Positions 8,031 to 15,202 of a stretch of DNA of 41,591 nt are shown here, piece after piece. The notes beneath the pieces were generated by a model. It did no database searches, had not been told where the DNA came from, and worked only from the letters and a program-made list of their open reading frames with translations. The position numbers and the translations under genes were made by a program. This DNA is from RGIG3102 sp045633415 (GTDB lineage Bacteria > Bacillota > Clostridia > Oscillospirales > Ruminococcaceae), in assembly GCA_045633415.1 (NCBI GenBank), contig JAZQYH010000121.1:1-41591 (forward strand), written 5' to 3'. The first letter of the stretch is position 1; every line of letters starts with the position of its first letter.

Positions 8031-9614
8031 ATGTTTTTGTTCGGTAAAAATGAAAGTGACAGAATATATATAGGCGGCAAGCACGTTCTGCGCATATATA
8101 AAGGCCTTGAACTGTGGTACAAATACAGCCGTGAAATTGCTGTTAAGGCAATCAGTAAACTGTTCAGCGGTGCAAAATCTACACTTGAAAAAGCTGTTGC
8201 CGGGGCAATGGCAGCTATCGGCAAAGCATTCAGCGGTGCAGATGCAAAAATTACCCTTGATGCCGTTGTAAAACCAAAGGCAGAGGGCAAAGCAATAAGC
8301 GGTGCAGAAGTTTCAGGCGGTGCAGGTCACACAAAGAAATTTGAAGCTGATAATATATCCTTTACTGTTGCAGATGCAGAACTGACAGACCACAGCGGCA
8401 ATATACAGGCTGAAGAACAGCATATCATATCAAAACCGATTGCACAGGTTGAAGCAGGTACAGCACAGCCACAGGAAACAGAAAATCATATACTGTTCAC
8501 GCAAAAAGTACCAACGGCAAACAAAGGGCAGGTATTGTCACAGCCTAAAAAACAGGATATGCAATTTCATATCAGAAATACAGCCACAGGCGGTGCAGGT
8601 CACGCAAAACCGCAGGAAGCAGAAACACACGGCTTTTTCTCTTATGTAAAACCGACTATGCTTGCACAGAAAATTATGCCTGAATTACAGGTTGTAAAAA
8701 CATTCTTCAGCAGTATTGCAAGTTTTGGTTCAGGTCACGCAAAACCTAACAAAGCTGAAGATAAAATATTCTTTACTGCTGAAAAATCAACGCTTGATTT
8801 TGGTTATAAATTACCAAAGGCAGAAGAACAGAAACTGCACATATCTGACACTGTAAGCGGCGGTGTAGGTCACGCTAAAGGTGGCACAGCAGAAGCAAAA
8901 CATCTTGTAACAGACTTTGCACAGATAACAGGCGAAACACACGATGTGACAGCGGAAACAAGGGCATACAGCGGCAATATTGTTCACTTTGATAAAACAT
9001 ACGGCAAAGGCGTTAAAGCTGAAAATGGCGGTATTTCAGGCAGTACAGGCGATATATACAAACCTAAAAAAGTGCTTGATATTAATAACGCAGGCGGTAT
9101 GTCAGGGGCAGACAGTAAAGTTTATAAACCTGATAAGCTGTTAAAGACAGATACGCTTATACAGTCGGGTGCTTTTGCAAAGCTGTTCAAGGTGGTTTGT
9201 ATGTCTGCCACAACAACAGCAAAACTTATTACACAGCCGCCTTTATTCAAGTATGTTTTTATCAGTGCAAGCGGTGGCGGTATTTCAAGCGGTGCAGGCT
9301 TGCTTGACACAGCAACCTATGAAGAACTTTACGGCTGGGCGGTACAGTATGACAATGTTCTGTATATCTATCAGAGCAATACAGCGGCACAGGCTGACAA
9401 TGTACTGTCTATTGACAGTGAAGCAGTTGAAGCGTGGCATACACAGACTGAAAATGTGCTGTTTATCAATATTGCAAGCACAGCAGAACAAAAAGAAACA
9501 CAGCTTGAAATTGATATGCTTTCACAGCTTCCGCTTGAAGAATGGGCGGTACAGACAGAAAATGTGCTGTTGATTAACGGCATTGTAGATAACACAGATA
9601 TGGGGGTAAGTTGA
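8031..9614 (+). CDS. Baseplate or fibre protein built from ~22-residue repeats
   Basis: A 527-residue protein not recognised as a known family. After an N-terminal segment (GGKHVLRIYKGLELWYKYS) that probably attaches to the baseplate, residues about 98-410 consist of tandem units of about 22-23 residues, best seen as pairs of about 45: SGGAGHTK at 95, GTAQPQETENHILF at 143, TGGAGHAKPQEAET at 187, GSGHAKPNKAED at 233, GGVGHAKGGTAEAK at 277, with half-phase copies such as GYKLPKAEEQKLHI at 258. The C-terminus has four more short repeats (DNVLYIY, DNVLSID, ENVLFIN, ENVLLIN). The position suggests a structural role in the tail tip or fibre. Confidence 0.7.
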   Translation: MFLFGKNESDRIYIGGKHVLRIYKGLELWYKYSREIAVKAISKLFSGAKSTLEKAVAGAMAAIGKAFSGADAKITLDAVVKPKAEGKAISGAEVSGGAGHTKKFEADNISFTVADAELTDHSGNIQAEEQHIISKPIAQVEAGTAQPQETENHILFTQKVPTANKGQVLSQPKKQDMQFHIRNTATGGAGHAKPQEAETHGFFSYVKPTMLAQKIMPELQVVKTFFSSIASFGSGHAKPNKAEDKIFFTAEKSTLDFGYKLPKAEEQKLHISDTVSGGVGHAKGGTAEAKHLVTDFAQITGETHDVTAETRAYSGNIVHFDKTYGKGVKAENGGISGSTGDIYKPKKVLDINNAGGMSGADSKVYKPDKLLKTDTLIQSGAFAKLFKVVCMSATTTAKLITQPPLFKYVFISASGGGISSGAGLLDTATYEELYGWAVQYDNVLYIYQSNTAAQADNVLSIDSEAVEAWHTQTENVLFINIASTAEQKETQLEIDMLSQLPLEEWAVQTENVLLINGIVDNTDMGVS

Positions 9615-10660
9615 TGCCTGATATAATTTTAAAAAATATTTTAGGTCAGGAAGTGACCTACACAGGAATTGACACTGTGAAACTTAAAAACACGGCAGGC
9701 GGTGAAGAAACATTTTCACACGGCGTTGCTGTTGAGAATGTTCCTATTGAACTTGACCTTGCAAATGGCGAACAGCAGACAATATACGCACCTGACGGCA
9801 CACTGGTAAAAAGTGCTGTTGTATCAATAACAGGCGGTGGCGGTGGTGATGCTGTGGAAATGGAAGAAACAGAATTGCCTTTTGTTGAAGGAAGCGGTGC
9901 ATATCAAACTTTGCTGCCAATTACACGCCTGTTCTTGAATGCGACATATACAGTTATGTGGAACGGCACAGAATATAGTTGTACTTGTAAAGCTATGGAA
10001 TTTGCAGATAGCTTGATTTTAACGGTGGGTAATGCTGCATTTTTGGGTGGTGAAGCCACAGGTGAACCTTTCCTGATTGCACAGTTACCTGATATGGTAG
10101 GCTGTATAACAACAGAAGCAAATGCCACAAACACAGTTGGTTTAACATTGAATTTTGAAGCTGGCGGTGGCGGTGGAACAGAAAGCATTGTAAAAACAGC
10201 GTGTGTGATTAAAGATATTGACCTGACATCAACTTCTGTCGCTGCGAGCGTGTCACTTATGACATCAGAAGATATGATAGCACAAGGACTTGACCCAGCA
10301 ACTATTAAAGATGAAGGCTATAATGCAAATTCAGATTATTTTGTTGTTGCAACACTTACAAGGCTTTCAACAGAAATGAGTTCTACCAATACAACAACAT
10401 TTTCTGCTGTTACTACATCACCTATTGGCATTTATAACAGTAGATATACTTATGCACTTAATTTTTACGCAAACACTTCTTCCTATCAGGCAGTTGCAGC
10501 TACCACTATGTCAGCACAGTTACCATTATCTAATGGTAACTCAAGTTATAACAACTATGGGCTTTATATGAGTGGTGGAACATTATATATGCGAAAAGTA
10601 AAGAACCACGCACTGGCAGGTAAATACTTGGTTACATTGAGCGTTGTTTATTTAAAATAA
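9614..10660 (+). CDS. Tail fibre / receptor-binding protein candidate
   Basis: A 348-residue protein; the ATG at 9614 (site GGGGGTAAG) is preferred over a TTG just upstream. It has an N-terminal strand-rich domain, a Gly hinge (TGGGGGD, about 75-80), a middle domain, a second hinge (AGGGGGTE, about 182-189) and a Ser/Thr/Asn/Tyr-rich C-terminal domain that looks like a beta-sandwich host-binding head. The DNA of the last domain (from about 10190) is visibly more AT rich and uses different codons from the tail genes before it, as for a swapped module. Confidence 0.6.
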   Translation: MPDIILKNILGQEVTYTGIDTVKLKNTAGGEETFSHGVAVENVPIELDLANGEQQTIYAPDGTLVKSAVVSITGGGGGDAVEMEETELPFVEGSGAYQTLLPITRLFLNATYTVMWNGTEYSCTCKAMEFADSLILTVGNAAFLGGEATGEPFLIAQLPDMVGCITTEANATNTVGLTLNFEAGGGGGTESIVKTACVIKDIDLTSTSVAASVSLMTSEDMIAQGLDPATIKDEGYNANSDYFVVATLTRLSTEMSSTNTTTFSAVTTSPIGIYNSRYTYALNFYANTSSYQAVAATTMSAQLPLSNGNSSYNNYGLYMSGGTLYMRKVKNHALAGKYLVTLSVVYLK

Positions 10661-10681
10661 CACAGTAAAGGAGTTTTATAT

Positions 10682-11215
10682 ATGATTAACACATATTACG
10701 GCACAAAGATTTTGAACGCTTTTTTCAACACAGCGTATCAAAGTAAATATACTGCGTGGTTTAATGCTATGCAGGGTAACAACAGTCAACTGAAGGAAGA
10801 CACAGCAGAAGCACTGGCAGAAAACAAAATTGATTTTCCTGTTGAGCCTGTCCTTGCACTGTTTACAAAAGCACCTGAAGCAGACGGCACAGGCTATATA
10901 GAAGCAACATATAACGAATATAATAGAGTTTCACTCACACAGAAAGGTCCAGCAGGCAATCAGATTATGGCAACAGCAGGCACAGAAGACGGCACAGGCG
11001 AATATGCAGGTAAAAAAGTTGCTGTTGTAAAAAATCAGGATATTATTGTATTCCCTGAAATCGAAGAAGAAGAATATAGTGAAACTATTGTAGGTTTTGG
11101 CGTCTTTGGTAATAACAATCTTCTTCTGTGGGGCGAACTTACAGCACCAACACCAATCGAAACACAGGAAATTCCTGTTTTCCGTGTTGAACAGTTTGTA
11201 TTCAAGCTGGCATAA
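10682..11215 (+). CDS. Phage tail fibre-type protein (Gp80-like small structural protein)
   Basis: A 177-residue protein with binding site AAAGGAG. The segment LALFTKAPEADGTGYIEATY followed by a YNRVSL strand is the signature of a small phage structural family (LYT-AP-GGTEV-YARV type). The C-terminal part (ETIVGFGVF, LLLWGEL, then FRVEQFVFKL) is the matching beta end. Such proteins are found next to tail fibre genes and are thought to be fibre or baseplate parts. The role is inferred from family and context. Confidence 0.68.
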   Translation: MINTYYGTKILNAFFNTAYQSKYTAWFNAMQGNNSQLKEDTAEALAENKIDFPVEPVLALFTKAPEADGTGYIEATYNEYNRVSLTQKGPAGNQIMATAGTEDGTGEYAGKKVAVVKNQDIIVFPEIEEEEYSETIVGFGVFGNNNLLLWGELTAPTPIETQEIPVFRVEQFVFKLA

Positions 11216-11229
11216 AGGCGGTGTTTCCA

Positions 11230-11346
11230 ATGGATAAAGAACTTGAAAAAAAGTACAAACCTATGCAGGCAAATGTTACTGTTGACCTGAAATTGCTTTT
11301 CAGGGAACAGCAGGCAAAAGAACAGAAAGAAAAGGCGGCTGAATAG
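11230..11346 (+). CDS. Small hypothetical protein (38 aa) after the fibre genes
   Basis: ATG at 11230 with AAAGGCGGTG just upstream; 38 residues, strongly charged (MDKELEKKYKPMQANV start, QQAKEQKEKAAE end). It is predicted to be helical. It has no recognised family. Its stop codon lies inside the loop of the terminator hairpin at 11331-11358, so it is the last gene of the tail transcription block. Confidence 0.55.
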   Translation: MDKELEKKYKPMQANVTVDLKLLFREQQAKEQKEKAAE

Positions 11347-11358
11347 GCTGCCTTTTTT
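11331..11358 (+). terminator. Intrinsic terminator at the end of the tail block
   Basis: AAAGGCGGC pairs with GCTGCCTTT (9 bp with one G-T pair), loop TGAATAG, then six T. It separates structural genes from the lysis cassette. Confidence 0.85.
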
Positions 11359-11384
11359 AATACACAAAAAGAAAGGAAATCACT

Positions 11385-11654
11385 ATGGACTTTATGGCAT
11401 TTTTCAGCGAAAACATCAACATCACAATCACAGTTCTGTGCCTTGCACTGGGCTACATCGTGAAAAACTGCACACCTATTAAAAACAATCTTGTTATTCC
11501 AATTAATGCGATTGTAGGTGTTCTGCTTGCAAGCTGGGCGGCGGGCTTTGCATTTTCAATGCCTATTCTGACAGAGGGGCTTTGCAGTGGCCTTGCAGCA
11601 ACCGGGCTTTATGAAGCGTTTAAAAACTTTGTAGAAAATTACGGCAACGGATAA
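11385..11654 (+). CDS. Holin (Hol44-like)
   Basis: An 89-residue membrane protein with site AAAGGAAA. It has a short polar start, a hydrophobic segment (ITITVLCLALGYIVKN), a second (IVGVLLASWAAGFAFSM) and an amphipathic C-terminal part with GLCSGLAATGLYEAF. This arrangement, with LGYIVKN and the G-L-C-G-A-A segment, resembles phage holins of the Hol44 type. It would form the membrane lesion that releases the amidase encoded two genes later. Confidence 0.85.
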   Translation: MDFMAFFSENINITITVLCLALGYIVKNCTPIKNNLVIPINAIVGVLLASWAAGFAFSMPILTEGLCSGLAATGLYEAFKNFVENYGNG

Positions 11655-11668
11655 GGGGTGATTGACAA

Positions 11669-12001
11669 ATGACATTCACCCTATCAACAGAACAGGTATT
11701 GTTTATATGCGGTTTAATTACGGCAATAGGCGGTGCTTCTGTTTATGTAAATAAAATCATTGACAAGCTAAAAAAACCAAATGCAGAGCAAAATCGGCGC
11801 ATTGAACAGCTTGAAAAGAAACTTGCAGAAGTTGAAAGAAAACTTGATAAAGACAAAGAAAATATTGATACTCTTTCAACTGAAGTTCACCTGCTTATAA
11901 AAGCAAATCACGCATTACTGAAACACGGCATTGACGGCAACAGCATTGAGCCTATGCGTGAATGCCAATCAGAAATTGACAATTATTTAATACACAAATA
12001 A
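11669..12001 (+). CDS. Lysis-cassette membrane protein with coiled coil
   Basis: A 110-residue protein with an N-terminal membrane segment (VLFICGLITAIGGASVYV) and a long heptad-like coiled coil (about residues 35-75, RIEQLEKKLAEVERKLDKDK). It lies between holin and endolysin, a common place for XhlA-like or antiholin-like accessory lysis proteins. The family was not identified; a role in lysis timing or membrane anchoring is inferred. Confidence 0.7.
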   Translation: MTFTLSTEQVLFICGLITAIGGASVYVNKIIDKLKKPNAEQNRRIEQLEKKLAEVERKLDKDKENIDTLSTEVHLLIKANHALLKHGIDGNSIEPMRECQSEIDNYLIHK

Positions 12002-12019
12002 GAAAGGGCGTGATGTGAT

Positions 12020-12835
12020 ATGAAAATCTGTATTGATGCCGGACATTACGGAAACTATAACCGTTCGCCCGGTGTACATTCATATTTTGAAAGTAAGCAG
12101 ATGTGGAAATTGCACCTGCTGCTTGAAAAGGAACTTGAAGCATACGGCGTTGAAGTTATCACTACAAGGGCAGATCAGACAAAAGACCTTGCTTTAGAAA
12201 AGCGTGGTAAAATGGCAAAAGGCTGTGACCTGTTCATTTCCCTGCATTCAAACGCAGTAGGAAGCGCAATGGACGAAAAAACAGACTATCCCCTTGCCTG
12301 CTGCTGTGTAAATGGTAAAGCTGATACAATAGGCGTTGAACTTGCTATTTCTGTTCATAAAGTTATGGGTACAAAACAGGCAGCAAAGAAAACAAACAGA
12401 AAGTGGGGCAATGTAGATTATTACGGCGTTCTGCGTGGTGCTGCAGCTGTGGGCGTTCCGGGCGTTCTGCTTGAACATTCGTTCCATACAAATACAAGGG
12501 CGGCAAATTGGCTGCTGTCAGACAGCAACCTTGCAAAGCTGGCAAAGGCTGAAGCAGAAGTAATTGCAAAACATTACGGCCTTAAAAAGCAGGCTGTAAC
12601 AGCAGAGCCGGAAATAATCGGTTTTAAGCCTTATTGCGTTAAAGTAATATGTTCATCACTGAACATAAGAAGAACGCCTAAATGGGCTAATTCTGACGTT
12701 GTGGGCGCAATCAAAAAAGACGGCAAAAAGTACACAATAGTTGATGAATGCTATCTTGGCAGCACAAAATTCGGCAAACTGAAAAGCGGCGCAGGCTGGA
12801 TAAGTTTAGGCAGCGGCTATGTGAAAAAAGTTTAA
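12020..12835 (+). CDS. Endolysin: N-acetylmuramoyl-L-alanine amidase (Amidase_3) with SH3-like tail
   Basis: A 271-residue protein. Residues 1-190 are an Amidase_3 domain with zinc ligands H9 (DAGHYG), E24 and H76 (SLHSN), and catalytic E152 (LEHSFHTN). It cuts the bond between N-acetylmuramate and L-alanine in the host wall. Residues about 205-271 (SLNIRRTPKWANSDVVGAI, then GWISLGSGYV) are an SH3b-like wall-binding repeat. There is no signal peptide, so export depends on the holin. It closes the lysis cassette. Confidence 0.95.
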   Translation: MKICIDAGHYGNYNRSPGVHSYFESKQMWKLHLLLEKELEAYGVEVITTRADQTKDLALEKRGKMAKGCDLFISLHSNAVGSAMDEKTDYPLACCCVNGKADTIGVELAISVHKVMGTKQAAKKTNRKWGNVDYYGVLRGAAAVGVPGVLLEHSFHTNTRAANWLLSDSNLAKLAKAEAEVIAKHYGLKKQAVTAEPEIIGFKPYCVKVICSSLNIRRTPKWANSDVVGAIKKDGKKYTIVDECYLGSTKFGKLKSGAGWISLGSGYVKKV

Positions 12836-12837
12836 CT

Positions 12838-12865
12838 GTCGATATACTCGATAAAGCATATCGAC
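12838..12865. repeat. Inverted repeat GTCGATAT / ATATCGAC plus direct copy
   Basis: Perfect 8-bp arms (12838-12845 and 12858-12865) with a second TATCGACAC copy directly downstream (to about 12876). It lies directly after the amidase stop and has no T-run, so it is not a terminator. It may be a recombinase or regulator binding site. Confidence 0.5.
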
Positions 12866-12895
12866 ACTATCGACACTTATTTGTCTAAATAAAAA

Positions 12896-12931
12896 AGTTA
12901 TTCGTTATAACCAAAATCAAAACGAATAACT
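12896..12931. repeat. 11-bp inverted repeat AGTTATTCGTT / AACGAATAACT
   Basis: Perfect arms at 12896-12906 and 12921-12931 with a 14-base spacer, in AT-rich non-coding DNA. It belongs to a cluster of palindromes between lysis and integrase genes and is a candidate part of attP. Confidence 0.6.
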
Positions 12932-12971
12932 AAAATATTTAGGTAATTTTTTTATTTAAAAATCGAGTGCT

Positions 12972-13010
12972 TTTCGAGTGGCACTCGAAAGCAGTTCGGA
13001 AAAACCGAAC
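12972..13010. repeat. Adjacent palindromes TTTCGAGTG-G-CACTCGAAA and GTTCGG-A5-CCGAAC
   Basis: The first has 9-bp arms around one central base (12972-12990), with an extra half copy TCGAGTGC at 12963-12970. The second (12994-13010) follows four bases later. Such dense dyads near a serine integrase fit an attachment or accessory binding site; the function is not proven. Confidence 0.5.
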
Positions 13011-13046
13011 AACTAACACACAAACTATATATTGTTGCAAAATTAA

Positions 13047-13081
13047 AGGGTACAGGCTTTTCAGCTTGTACCCTATTTTTT
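13047..13081 (+). terminator. Strong terminator of the late/lysis operon
   Basis: GGGTACAGGCT pairs with AGCTTGTACCC (11 bp, one G-T pair) around a TTTC loop, followed by TATTTTTTAT. It stops rightward late transcription before the leftward integrase operon. Confidence 0.88.
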
Positions 13082-13092
13082 ATTGCAAAGAA

Positions 13093-13124
13093 AAAAGCCA
13101 CTGCAAGGGCGCAGCGGCTTTTCT
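13093..13124. terminator. Bidirectional terminator between convergent operons
   Basis: AAAAGCCACTGC pairs with GCAGCGGCTTTT (one mismatch) around AAGGGC, with A-run on the left and T-run on the right. It can therefore work on both strands and would end the leftward integrase transcript as well. Confidence 0.75.
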
Positions 13125-13223
13125 TGTTAAAGAACAATTATAACGAGGTGGAAACAAAAACCAATGATTACCACCTTTATTTTATTACAAAAACTGTAAA
13201 ATTCAATAGAAATATTGTCTATC

Positions 13224-13385
13224 TTAATCGGTTTTGATTTCGTCAAGCAAGTGCTGAATTGTAGTTGCTTTTACAAGATACGCAAAAGCCTGTGCTGCAT
13301 CTTTACCTTTGTTCAGATCGTGCATTTCGTAGGCTTCTGCAAGTTCCATTTCAAGCAATGCAATTATCTGTTCTGCTGTTTTCAT
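13224..13385 (-). CDS. Small helical protein (53 aa) downstream of the integrase
   Basis: The leftward ATG at 13385 is preceded by AAAGGTGG; the stop is at 13224. The 53 residues (starting MKTAEQIIALLEMELAEAYE, ending LLDEIKTD) look wholly helical and acidic. No family was recognised. It lies 91 bases after the integrase stop on the same strand and next to the presumed attP, so an accessory recombination role (for example a directionality factor) is possible but is only inference. Confidence 0.72.
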   Translation of the reverse strand: MKTAEQIIALLEMELAEAYEMHDLNKGKDAAQAFAYLVKATTIQHLLDEIKTD

Positions 13386-13456
13386 ATCGTTTCGCCACCT
13401 TTAGAGTATTGTTGTACTAACTACACCTTACCTAATGGATAATGTGAGTTACTACC

Positions 13457-13500
13457 ATAACAAAGGGTAAAAAAATTTAGAAAAAATTTACCCTTGTTAT
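13457..13500. repeat. Inverted repeat overlapping the integrase 3' end
   Basis: ATAACAAAGGGTAAA (13457-13471) pairs with TTTACCCTTGTTAT (13487-13500), one bulged base. The loop contains the integrase stop codon and is all A/T. There is no T-run after it on the minus strand, so it is either a weak terminator or an att-site arm. Confidence 0.5.
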
Positions 13501-14901
13501 TTCTTTCTTTTCAGTAGTCCATTCAATCTCAATAGACTGTATGAAACTGCGCCAAAATGCCCTTTTATGCGCATCATCAAGATTGTTGTATATTTCTTTC
13601 CAGCCTGCTTGCAAAACGGCTTCTATGTGGCTAAAATCTTTAATAACGGCTGCGCCTTGTTCTGCTTCTGCATCTTCCAATTTTGCAAGCAGTTCGGCGT
13701 AGTCTTTTTCGTATTGTTCAACAGTTCTGATTTTGCCTGTTTTCCAGCTGTAATTTAAGCGGTCAATTTCAGCGTGAATATCTTCAATGCTGTGTTTTGA
13801 CATTATCACTTTTTCGCCGTCTGTTACAGTTGCAGCCCGCAATTTTGTATCTGCAAGATATTTTTCAATGTTCTGCAGCATCATTTTTTCAATTGTGTTT
13901 TCGCTGATAACTTTTTTGAAATCGCAAATTTTTTCAATCCGGCCGTGCGCACAATGATATTTTTTATATCTGTATTCTTTACCGCTTGGCCTGCGCATAA
14001 GTGACATTTTACCTGCAAGTCTGCGACCACAAACAGGGCATTTCAAAATACCGCTAAAAATGTAATCACGGTTTACTGTGTTTTCTTTCACATTGCGTGT
14101 GGTAAGTTCCTGCAGTTTTACAAACTGCTCTTTTGTCAGATACGCTTCACAATATGCCGGATTGCCCCTATATTCACCGCACAGCATAGTATTTGCTAAT
14201 AGCTTGCAAAGTGTGTTATATGACATACTGATATGATATTTGGCGTTTAAATATATCAGGGCTTTTCGCTTGCTTTGGTGAGTAAAAACATAGTCAATTA
14301 AATCTTCTACAACTTCTAAATAATCAGGGTGTTTGATAATCTTCTTACGCCCTGTTTTTTCATCTGTGACAATCTTAAAGCCAAAAGGCATATTGCCTGA
14401 AAGTGGCTGCCCTGTTTCAACCTTATATTCATTAACAAGGTCAATACGTTCGCCGCCCTGATCCGCTTCCATTTCTGCAATAGTCAGTTTCATATTAACA
14501 AGCATACGGCCATTTGCTGTTGTTAAATCGTATTGTTCTTCGGTGGTAGTCCATAGAACAGGCGCAATGCGTTTCATACATTCGTGATATTCAGCAACAG
14601 ACCTGAAAAAGCGGTCAAGTTTGATAAATATTATTCTGTCAAACTTCCCTTTTTCTGCATCTTGTATCATTCGCTGTAATTCGGGGCGTTTTCGTATTAA
14701 TTTTCGCCCGGACACACCTTCGTCAACGTACCAACCGACAATGCGCATATTATTTTCATCAGCGTATTTTTGCAGCTTTGCTTTTTGCGCATCTAACGAA
14801 ATCCCGTGCAATTTCTGTTCTTGCGTTGATACCCTGACATAAGCTGCCACAAGTTCAACGCTTAAAACATTCCGGCATTGCCAATCTTCATTTTTTTTCA
14901 T
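13477..14901 (-). CDS. int: Large serine recombinase (integrase)
   Basis: A 474-residue protein on the minus strand with site GGGAAGGTG. Residues about 17-165 are the resolvase-type catalytic domain: AAYVRVSTQEQ with nucleophile S25, the EGVSGR and FDRIIFIKLDRFFR motifs. A recombinase domain follows, then a zinc ribbon (CPVCGRRL, CAHGRIEKIC, about 297-340) and a C-terminal coiled coil with a final helix. It integrates the phage by attP x attB recombination. The first 15 residues are variable, so a slightly later start is possible. It is followed by the 53-residue gene at 13224-13385. Confidence 0.97.
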   Translation of the reverse strand: MKKNEDWQCRNVLSVELVAAYVRVSTQEQKLHGISLDAQKAKLQKYADENNMRIVGWYVDEGVSGRKLIRKRPELQRMIQDAEKGKFDRIIFIKLDRFFRSVAEYHECMKRIAPVLWTTTEEQYDLTTANGRMLVNMKLTIAEMEADQGGERIDLVNEYKVETGQPLSGNMPFGFKIVTDEKTGRKKIIKHPDYLEVVEDLIDYVFTHQSKRKALIYLNAKYHISMSYNTLCKLLANTMLCGEYRGNPAYCEAYLTKEQFVKLQELTTRNVKENTVNRDYIFSGILKCPVCGRRLAGKMSLMRRPSGKEYRYKKYHCAHGRIEKICDFKKVISENTIEKMMLQNIEKYLADTKLRAATVTDGEKVIMSKHSIEDIHAEIDRLNYSWKTGKIRTVEQYEKDYAELLAKLEDAEAEQGAAVIKDFSHIEAVLQAGWKEIYNNLDDAHKRAFWRSFIQSIEIEWTTEKKEITRVNFF

Positions 14902-14950
14902 TCGCTTTCACCTTCCCTTTGTAAAATCTTTGATGTAATTCGACACGCTT

Positions 14951-14968
14951 TTACATAAATCACCCCCT
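14951..14968 (-). promoter_or_regulatory. Start-stop mini frame (ATG TAA) with strong binding site upstream of int
   Basis: On the minus strand AAAGGGGGTGATTT is followed by ATG and then at once TAA, 50 bases upstream of the integrase start. A ribosome could initiate and stop here, so the element may modulate integrase translation or mRNA stability. It could also be chance. Confidence 0.35.
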
Positions 14969-15027
14969 TTAATGCGCTATACTGAAATTGCTATCATTTA
15001 CCACTATTCAGATAATTTGCTATTGTT

Positions 15028-15033
15028 TATAAT
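15028..15033 (+). promoter_or_regulatory. Promoter -10 (TATAAT) for the 39-aa gene
   Basis: A consensus TATAAT with a poor -35 (TTCAGA at short spacing). It lies 50 bases upstream of the gene at 15083 and directly upstream of a GAAC-N4-GTTC box. Confidence 0.5.
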
Positions 15034-15041
15034 ATCTTACA

Positions 15042-15053
15042 GAACGAATGTTC
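15042..15053. promoter_or_regulatory. Candidate LexA (SOS) box GAACGAATGTTC
   Basis: It matches the Gram-positive LexA/DinR consensus core GAAC-N4-GTTC exactly. It starts nine bases after the -10, where bound LexA would block transcription start. It would make the 39-aa gene DNA-damage inducible. Confidence 0.6.
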
Positions 15054-15082
15054 TTGCCCCGATAAGAAAGGAGCCTCCGCCA

Positions 15083-15202
15083 ATGAAAGCAGAATACATA
15101 CAAGCTATAAACAATCTTTTACAGCATTGCAACGATATTGAACTATTAGATTTTATCTATCAGTTACTTCAAAAACGCTGCCAGCAGTTGCCTGACACTT
15201 AA
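15083..15202 (+). CDS. 39-aa protein convergent with the repressor
   Basis: ATG at 15083 with AGAAAGGAG nine bases upstream; an in-frame upstream ATG has no binding site. The product MKAEYIQAINNLLQHCNDIE... is a short helical protein with the INNLLQHC and LLDFIYQLLQK pattern of small proteins seen near integrases in Firmicutes phages. Its end overlaps the repressor's end by 39 bases on the opposite strand. A role as antirepressor, or transcription acting as antisense to the repressor, is inference from the LexA box and the layout. Confidence 0.72.
   Translation: MKAEYIQAINNLLQHCNDIELLDFIYQLLQKRCQQLPDT

Larger units (their letters stand above)
12836..13223. other. Non-coding region between lysis and integrase modules; probable attP neighbourhood
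   Basis: No open frame here has a ribosome binding site. The stretch holds four inverted repeats (12838-13010), two terminators (13047-13124) and a weaker dyad AGGTGG/CCACCT (about 13146-13177). In Firmicutes temperate phages attP usually lies between the lysis cassette and the integrase, so the core is expected here or at 13386-13476. Confidence 0.5.
14902..15082. other. Divergent non-coding region between int and the 39-aa gene
   Basis: No larger coding signal is seen. It contains the start-stop mini frame, a weak leftward -10 (TATAGC, about 14980) and the rightward TATAAT with LexA-type box described separately. Confidence 0.5.

Noticed and set aside
9611..11215. Diversity-generating retroelement acting on the fibre genes
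   Set aside because: No reverse transcriptase gene and no template repeat were seen anywhere in the window.
12952..13137. 61-codon minus-strand frame in the lysis-integrase gap
   Set aside because: It covers two terminators and several palindromes and has no binding site.
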